Assembly (NCBI GenBank): GCA_016712345.1
Contig: JADJRH010000011.1
Span: forward strand, 1,426,001-1,490,000
DNA from: Polyangiaceae bacterium
Lineage (GTDB): Bacteria; Myxococcota_A; Polyangia; Polyangiales; Polyangiaceae
Direction: 5' to 3'
DNA length: 64,000 nt
Position numbers and translations under genes: made by a program. Positions 59,501-64,000 of this stretch are shown piece by piece. A model generated the notes under the pieces. That model did no database searches, was not told the origin of the DNA, and was given only the letters and a program-made list of their open reading frames with translations. The stretch's first letter is position 1. Every line of letters starts with the position of its first letter.

Positions 59501-60516
59501 CGCACCGAGTCGGGTGCGTGCGCCACGGCATCGTCGGGGATCGGTTGGGGAACGTAATATTTCCACTGCTCTTCCAGCGCTCCATGGATCGGCATGAGCG
59601 CATCGAGCGCCACCTCTCCCACGTCGCGTTTTTGGCGCCATTCGGCGCGGCGCGCTTCTAAAGCAGGCAAAATGGCTTCAGCATCGGCCTTCCACCCGCG
59701 CTTTTTGCACATTGAAAGCCATGTGTGGCCGAGGCTGTTTTGAAGCAGCCATTCCACCATATAACGCTCGGTGAACATCTGCGTTTTGGAGGCGATCTCA
59801 TGGGGTTCGATCTTCCCTCCGGAGGCGATTTTCGCGTCGAGAGCCTCTCGATCCGGGTCGTTCCAATATTGGTAGACCCAGCCCAGGGTCGTGTCGTCGG
59901 TCCAGGCCGACGCGAGGTCGGGATTGTCGAATCGCTCCACCACGTCGCGAAGCGCGGCCGCCGGGATAGGAAAAAGCCGGGTGAGCCCCACATCGCCGAA
60001 CAAACCGGGCAGATCAGTTGCGAGTTCGTCGAACACGAGCTGGAGCAAGGTGGCATACCCTTCGGTGGGGTCCGAGGTGCCGTTGGCACATAGGGTGGGC
60101 GCAAACTCCCGAAATTCGCGATACGCCTTGCTGCTCCACCCGCCGGTGACCACGGCCGGCCTGAAAAGACCCAGGGCTTCAAGCTGCCGCAGCAACACCA
60201 GGCGATTCACCAGTGTGGCCGCTGCCTCCTTTTCAGCCAAGGCAAGAAGCCTGTCACTCGCCACCTTCAGCTCGGCCTTGTTTTTGGGCCGCGCCGCCCG
60301 CGCGCGCTCGTCAATCCATGCTTCGATCCGGCGGCGGCGCCTGCGGTGCGCTTCATCAAGCCCGGCGTGTTCAATCGCGACCGATAGGCGATAGCGGCGA
60401 TCCGCTTCGTTGTGGATGGCCTGAAGAAGCCGCGCTCGCAGGCCCTTTTCAGGGTCTTGCGCGGTGCCCCGAATGGTCTCAGCGAGGAGCTTTTTGGCTT
60501 CGGAGGTGAGGGCCAT
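56548..60516 (-). CDS. pglX: BREX adenine-specific methyltransferase PglX, first paralogue
   Basis: 1,322 residues. The N-terminal helical region (ETIRGTAQDPEKGLRARLLQ) and VVTGGWSSKAYREF are shared with the second paralogue. SAM motif LDPACGSGHFLVIGFDLL is at about 341-358, HGIDIDPRAIQIAAAGLYLK follows, and NPPY is at 570-573 (VVVGNPPYQGLSK). The target-recognition region (about 630-900; 57.8-58.6 kb) differs from the paralogue and has lower GC than the flanks. The C-terminal third is again highly similar (MDLDDGVMVNSAALWPLLDA, YDWSHLAARYFP) and keeps the segment FWELHPAKAYAWELRLQDEI. The ATG at 60516 lies 1 nt after the brxC stop, in tight translational coupling. Confidence 0.92.
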   Translation of the reverse strand: MALTSEAKKLLAETIRGTAQDPEKGLRARLLQAIHNEADRRYRLSVAIEHAGLDEAHRRRRRRIEAWIDERARAARPKNKAELKVASDRLLALAEKEAAATLVNRLVLLRQLEALGLFRPAVVTGGWSSKAYREFREFAPTLCANGTSDPTEGYATLLQLVFDELATDLPGLFGDVGLTRLFPIPAAALRDVVERFDNPDLASAWTDDTTLGWVYQYWNDPDREALDAKIASGGKIEPHEIASKTQMFTERYMVEWLLQNSLGHTWLSMCKKRGWKADAEAILPALEARRAEWRQKRDVGEVALDALMPIHGALEEQWKYYVPQPIPDDAVAHAPDSVRAIKLLDPACGSGHFLVIGFDLLAALYREEARHRGQSISEKDIAESIIENNLHGIDIDPRAIQIAAAGLYLKAKSASKAARLKRVNLVAPVLQLGNLPADDPAVIALRNDLKREVGLPEELTNKLLSSLAGVDHLGSLLKVDAAVDEALRAAEVEVEKKQTQGDLFGGFAAEQVKLPMGEKRASVLDKLEQFLSKRSGGDDLGLRLGGEQLAAGIRFVRLAREGTYDVVVGNPPYQGLSKTSALGYVAATYPKGKADLYAAFLERGLQLVRPLGVSALITIRGWMFLGQFAALRHAIIRENSLVLGDLGWGAFEQMTDNPVTMSATCRGNVGTCCAISPVDPTARVRTDEHRSAITAGLLAQVGRHEFDPRGFEAIEGEPIVYWWTRDFLSQYAVAPKLGELAPVRLGLSTSNNPRFVRQVWEVRAGETCRKDGNVLRTYTQPQGWRPLVSGASGTSWVAPLTSLVRFANDGLELRCAPGGLIRNPDSFMQGGVAFTPIGNSFSARAHRYRSMFDAVGRSVITSDVPRFLANMNTAVGRFVMESLNPTVSFTAGDVARIPILPTLNADDVFACVESAFTEQESVREPSVEFRRPGPSAWEYAQSWAQTAVDRPENTPLPPYEPTFEPPTPTSFVSFAIGVALGRFGANGEGILTTPPDSALPAGILFVSTEGADSLDHPACALLANAWKEHGASVGQGDDLRTYLRKSFFDYHKKLYENRPIYFPLSSAKKSFMAFASIHRWTDGTLNALLADHLMPTKRRLEGELDDLRVAKTQGPNKGKAEKRYGEVQKALEELYDFIAKVTEIAEKGPPAPDNKTEKREADAPYRMDLDDGVMVNSAALWPLLDAQWKDPKKWWKELACAQGKKDYDWSHLAARYFPTRVRAKCHSDPSLGVAHTCFWELHPAKAYAWELRLQDEIRPDFMIEEPNSTEARERFLKEHDREAREILAKELKRREKKNQREDDESSAGPLFDQTDDTEDNDA

Positions 60517-60517
60517 A

Positions 60518-63500
60518 TCAACCGATCCGAACGCGAGCGCCCCCGTCGAGGAGCGGGCCGATGCGATCTTCCAGTTCTTTGAGCACCGCCCGAAGTTGGT
60601 CGCGGTTTGCGATCTCACGCCCTCGCAGGTGCGAGTCGACTTTGATGATTTGACTCTCGGTCTTTTTGCTCAGCTCTTCGTCGAGGCGATCGTTTGCCAG
60701 CTCTTCGGCCTTGTGGATGCGGCTTGAAAATCGGTCTCTTACTTCGACAAGAGTGGGGGAGATCGCTTCCGCCGCCGTGTCTACCGTGGCTTCGGCAATA
60801 GGACGCAACACCCGGTGCGCCTGGTCGGCATCCAACCGGGCAAACCCCGCTCGTGTTTTGACGCGCGTGCGAGCGTTTTCTGCCTCAATTTGCTGGCGGT
60901 TCAAGAGCGCTTTTCTGACCTCCACGTATTTCGCCTGAAGCCGATCCAGAATGGGGATCAATGCCGCCGCCTCGCGCCACGGTCGCTCGGCCGAAAGCTG
61001 GCCTTCCACCACACCGGCGTCGCCCTCGAAGCCGGCCAGCTCTTCGAATTGGCTGAGTTGGGCGATCTCATGGTCCCGGACACGAGCCGCCCGAACGAGG
61101 ATGTCGATGGAGTCTTGCGTCAGCTCGGCGCTGCACACTCCAAGTTGCTCGAAGCCGTCCCTCAGGGCATCGAGGTTCCTTTTGCATTCGGCCACCGTCT
61201 GTTGCACAAACCTCGAACGGCAGCAGTCTTCGAGCGCCCGCCCGAACTTTTTGAGCGCGGGGGGCAAAGGTGGCCTTCCGGGTAGAGCATCGAAGCGTCT
61301 CTCCAGATCGCGAAGACGCTCGCGATAAGCCGGAAAGGTCTGAAACGCGGTGTCGGCGATCGGCTCGTCTTCCGGCTCTTGATCGACCTGAAGGTATTTG
61401 TGAAACACCTTGCGGATGGCGATGCGATCTTTCTGGCTGACCTCTCCTTCTGTTGCGGGAAAAAACTCGGCTCGCCGAAAGTCGCGATCACGGCTGAACA
61501 GGTCGCGCACGCCGGGATCCAGGTGTGATTTAATGGTCGACCCCTGCTCGGTGCGGATGTGGATCTTCTTACCCCTGAGGAGGCCGGCGCAGCAGGCTTT
61601 CACAAGATCGGGGGCGTAGCCGTAGGGTGGGTTCACAAATGCGGCAACGAGGGTTTGCCCCGAAACCCCTCCATTTTGCTCGATTTCTTTCACAATGCGC
61701 GCGGGATAAAGCCCGGTACACGAAGCAACATATTTCCCCGAGTCGAGCGAAAGAATGCCAAGGTGGCCCTCCATAAACTTGGTGGACGGGCCGGTGAGTT
61801 CTTTTTCAAGTAGTTGTTCAAGCTCTTTGGGAGAAACGGCGATCTCGGAGAAGTGGGGGTAGAGGTCGGGCAAAGCACGAGCCGCCATGGCCGACAGCGC
61901 GGGCCCAAACGTGCCGGCTGCCTCGCGAGGGCGGATCTGCTGACCGCGAAAGTAGATCATGCCCTCCATAAATGCGTCGGCCACGGCCCAACGAGCGCGG
62001 TTGGCCAGATCCTCAAAGCGGCCTTGCTCTTCGGAAAGGAGGCGTTGCTTTTCGCGCGGCAACGACTCGCGTCTGGGGCCATAACGCTCGATAATATGCT
62101 CGGACTTACCAAGCTGCCTCGCATGGTCTTCACACGGACTTGTGTCGCCCGCGACCCAAATCACGCGATTGCGAAACGCCTCTTGATCGCTTTTGGGCAC
62201 CCAGGCGGTGGAGCTGCGGTCGTCCTTCTTGGGCAAGAAGCGAAAATCGATGGTCACGGTTGAGTCGTCGCGACTGTCTTGGAGCTTCACGTCGTGAGCC
62301 TGGCGACCATCGGAGAACCACAAAGTCCAGGGGAAGGTGCGGCCTTTCCACTTGGCGCGCTCTTGCATAGAGCCGACGAGATCTTTGAGAGCGCCCTGAA
62401 TGAGCTTGCTGATCTGTTCGTAGCTGATCTGCGTGTCGTCGCGCTCGCGCTGCCACTCTTGCCCTGCCGAACTTTGGATCTTGTAGCCTTGCTTTTCTGA
62501 ATAAGAAAGAAGGCTCAGCTCGCGCAGCTTCTCAAGGGCCTCGGTAACGGCGTTGACTCGGCTGCCTTCTCCCAAGCGCGAGTAGAGGCACTTGGCTACG
62601 AGTTCGGCCGTGGTGGGGACTTGCTCTTGAATCAGCTCCAAAAGAGCCACGGCTTTCGCGGCCCGCTGGGCGAGTTCGTCATCACGAACCTTGGGCTCGC
62701 CGAAAATGCGACCCAGGGTGGTCTGCACATCGGCGTCGAGCGCCGATTGCTGAACTTCAAAAATGGAGTCGAGGGTGACGAGGCTTCCCAATTCGCGATC
62801 GGCAAGCTTTTGTTCACGAAACAGCTCGCCAAGAAGCTGAAGCAGGCCACGGATCGCGTGATCGTCGCCTTGGATGCGCGTGGACCTGGAACGCAGGGCG
62901 GTGGTGATCAGCATGAGAAGGTCGATATGACCGGGGAGCATCGGGTAGACTTCCACGAAGTCTTCTTCCGAGAGTTCTTCGCAGCCGTAACCATAAAGTT
63001 TGAGGGCGGCGCGGTTCGACCCGTCGCTGAAAAGAGCGCGAACCGCGCTGTCTCCCGCTGGGCTTTTTTTGAGCAGTCGTTTGTGAACCACGTCGCGAAT
63101 GTTAGTCGTCCCCAAATGAACGCGAAGTGCTGGGGGGAAGCGGTCTTTCAGCTTGCCGATATTGTTGTTTTCGGCCTGTTCTTCAAGCCTTTGCTGCCCC
63201 GTGGCAAAGAGCCAAACACGACCTTTGAGGCGCTGACCGAGTTCCGATACGAACGACTGGAGCTTGAGCATGCGGCTCTCGTCTTGATGGACATATTGGC
63301 TGACCTCATCGACCACCAGAAAGAGGGTCTTGTGCTCCTCCCGAATGTGGATCATGGCGTCGATGGCATCTACCGCTTCACGCACGCTGGTGCCGAGCCC
63401 GGTGCGCGCACCGGCGCGACTGTCGATCCAGCTCGTGGGGTCGGGATATCGATCGGGCTTCATCACGTGGAGAACGTGAGAGAAATGGTCGTCGGCCTGC

Positions 63501-64000
63501 TCTTCTTCTTTTGCAAGGCTCCAGTCTTTGCCCAGCGTTTTTTTGGCAGTGGCAACGAATGCGTCCCACTCGTTGTCGCGTTCCAGCCGAAGCTCGAAAT
63601 CGGCGACCAGATTGCTCTTCGAGCAGTAGCCGAGCCTCGTTTGAACGAGCCGCAACACGGCCGAGTGGATGTGCTCGTTATCCCGGGCAACCCCACCGAT
63701 GTCGAACACCACAGCCATCGGTTGAATGCGTTTTGTTAAAGCGTTCCACGCGTCGACAAGTTCTTGGCGCCGCGGCGAGTCGTCGCGCTTGAGGAGGGCC
63801 GACCAGAGGGGCGTGTTGTCGGGAAGGACGATGCCGTCGAGCGAGAGGCCCAAGAGCTTGGCGAAGCTCGACTTGCCGGAACCATAAAACCCTGAGATCC
63901 ACGAAGCGGGCAGTTCGGGCCCGTTCTTCTTGTTGAGTTCGTGCTCGATGCCCCTGAGGAGGTGAACGAACTGTTCGTGGATGCCCGACTTGCCTCGGTG
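60518..64000 (-). CDS. brxC: BREX ATPase BrxC (PglY-like), N-terminus outside window
   Basis: 1,160 residues are visible and the frame is open to the right edge. The Walker A motif SGFYGSGKSSFAKLLG lies at visible residues 36-51, close to its usual place near the N-terminus, so only some tens of residues are missing. Other features are Walker B (KTLFLVVDEVSQYVHQDESR), an Arg-rich sensor region (VWLFATGQQRLEEQAEN) and long C-terminal coiled-coil-like helices (LIPILDRLQAKYVEVRKALL). BrxC/PglY is the large AAA-like ATPase of BREX. It ends 1 nt before the first pglX. From the order of the following genes, brxE, brxA and brxB are expected just beyond the right edge on the same strand. Confidence 0.88.
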   Translation of the reverse strand, partial: HRGKSGIHEQFVHLLRGIEHELNKKNGPELPASWISGFYGSGKSSFAKLLGLSLDGIVLPDNTPLWSALLKRDDSPRRQELVDAWNALTKRIQPMAVVFDIGGVARDNEHIHSAVLRLVQTRLGYCSKSNLVADFELRLERDNEWDAFVATAKKTLGKDWSLAKEEEQADDHFSHVLHVMKPDRYPDPTSWIDSRAGARTGLGTSVREAVDAIDAMIHIREEHKTLFLVVDEVSQYVHQDESRMLKLQSFVSELGQRLKGRVWLFATGQQRLEEQAENNNIGKLKDRFPPALRVHLGTTNIRDVVHKRLLKKSPAGDSAVRALFSDGSNRAALKLYGYGCEELSEEDFVEVYPMLPGHIDLLMLITTALRSRSTRIQGDDHAIRGLLQLLGELFREQKLADRELGSLVTLDSIFEVQQSALDADVQTTLGRIFGEPKVRDDELAQRAAKAVALLELIQEQVPTTAELVAKCLYSRLGEGSRVNAVTEALEKLRELSLLSYSEKQGYKIQSSAGQEWQRERDDTQISYEQISKLIQGALKDLVGSMQERAKWKGRTFPWTLWFSDGRQAHDVKLQDSRDDSTVTIDFRFLPKKDDRSSTAWVPKSDQEAFRNRVIWVAGDTSPCEDHARQLGKSEHIIERYGPRRESLPREKQRLLSEEQGRFEDLANRARWAVADAFMEGMIYFRGQQIRPREAAGTFGPALSAMAARALPDLYPHFSEIAVSPKELEQLLEKELTGPSTKFMEGHLGILSLDSGKYVASCTGLYPARIVKEIEQNGGVSGQTLVAAFVNPPYGYAPDLVKACCAGLLRGKKIHIRTEQGSTIKSHLDPGVRDLFSRDRDFRRAEFFPATEGEVSQKDRIAIRKVFHKYLQVDQEPEDEPIADTAFQTFPAYRERLRDLERRFDALPGRPPLPPALKKFGRALEDCCRSRFVQQTVAECKRNLDALRDGFEQLGVCSAELTQDSIDILVRAARVRDHEIAQLSQFEELAGFEGDAGVVEGQLSAERPWREAAALIPILDRLQAKYVEVRKALLNRQQIEAENARTRVKTRAGFARLDADQAHRVLRPIAEATVDTAAEAISPTLVEVRDRFSSRIHKAEELANDRLDEELSKKTESQIIKVDSHLRGREIANRDQLRAVLKELEDRIGPLLDGGARVRIG

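Noticed and set aside
46574..64000. BREX type 2 (Pgl) assignment
   Set aside because: brxD and brxHI occur in both types, but the order ATPase-pglX-pglZ-brxD-brxHI fits type 6, and no pglW kinase is seen. The right edge hides the deciding genes, so this is a preference rather than proof.

Overview
The window looks like chromosomal DNA of a Gram-negative, moderately GC-rich bacterium, most likely Myxococcota (Polyangia-like). The evidence is several lipoproteins with Gly/Ser-rich linkers after the lipobox, an outer-membrane barrel, a thrombospondin type 3 calcium-repeat surface protein, a sigma-54 activator, an ECF42 sigma factor and many Uma2-family nucleases. This is inference from gene content only. 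No rRNA, tRNA, CRISPR array or transposase was seen.

Region 1 (1-14 kb): the downstream part of a Tc insecticidal-type toxin TcA, split into two overlapping genes. It is followed by a secreted propeller-like protein, a ferredoxin, an FAD oxidoreductase, a quinone-oxidoreductase-like enzyme, a YCII/DGPF - ECF42 sigma - MAPEG operon with a plausible autoregulated promoter, and a frameshifted AAA ATPase/PD-(D/E)XK gene.

Region 2 (14-29 kb): cell-envelope genes. These are lipoproteins, a sigma-54 enhancer-binding protein followed by three palindromic operators and a sigma-54-like promoter, a 1393-residue TSP3/DNRLRE surface protein, an outer-membrane barrel, a PKD-repeat lipoprotein, and a YfbK-like VWA lipoprotein broken by two frameshifts.

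Region 3 (29-41 kb): an accessory patch with a second AAA/PD-(D/E)XK gene, dispersed intergenic repeats, a duplicated and rearranged block of Uma2 genes plus an unknown 272-residue protein, an intact DUF6922/AbiEii pair and a relic of the same pair, and a second nucleotidyltransferase with a small partner. Many copies carry deletions, a nonsense codon or chimeric junctions.

Region 4 (41-64 kb): a defence region, all on the minus strand. A BREX locus runs brxC (cut by the right edge) - pglX - pglX - pglZ - brxD - brxHI. This is the published type 6 order, but with two tandem, divergent PglX methyltransferases. Downstream lie a transglutaminase-like protease gene, an unknown 349-residue gene, a CHAT-protease/STAND-like/TPR protein with a degenerate P-loop, and a phospholipase-D-like fragment. 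The unknown-plus-CHAT pair next to BREX is the best candidate for an undescribed system. The double-PglX BREX and the operator/sigma-54 arrangement are the other strongest leads.
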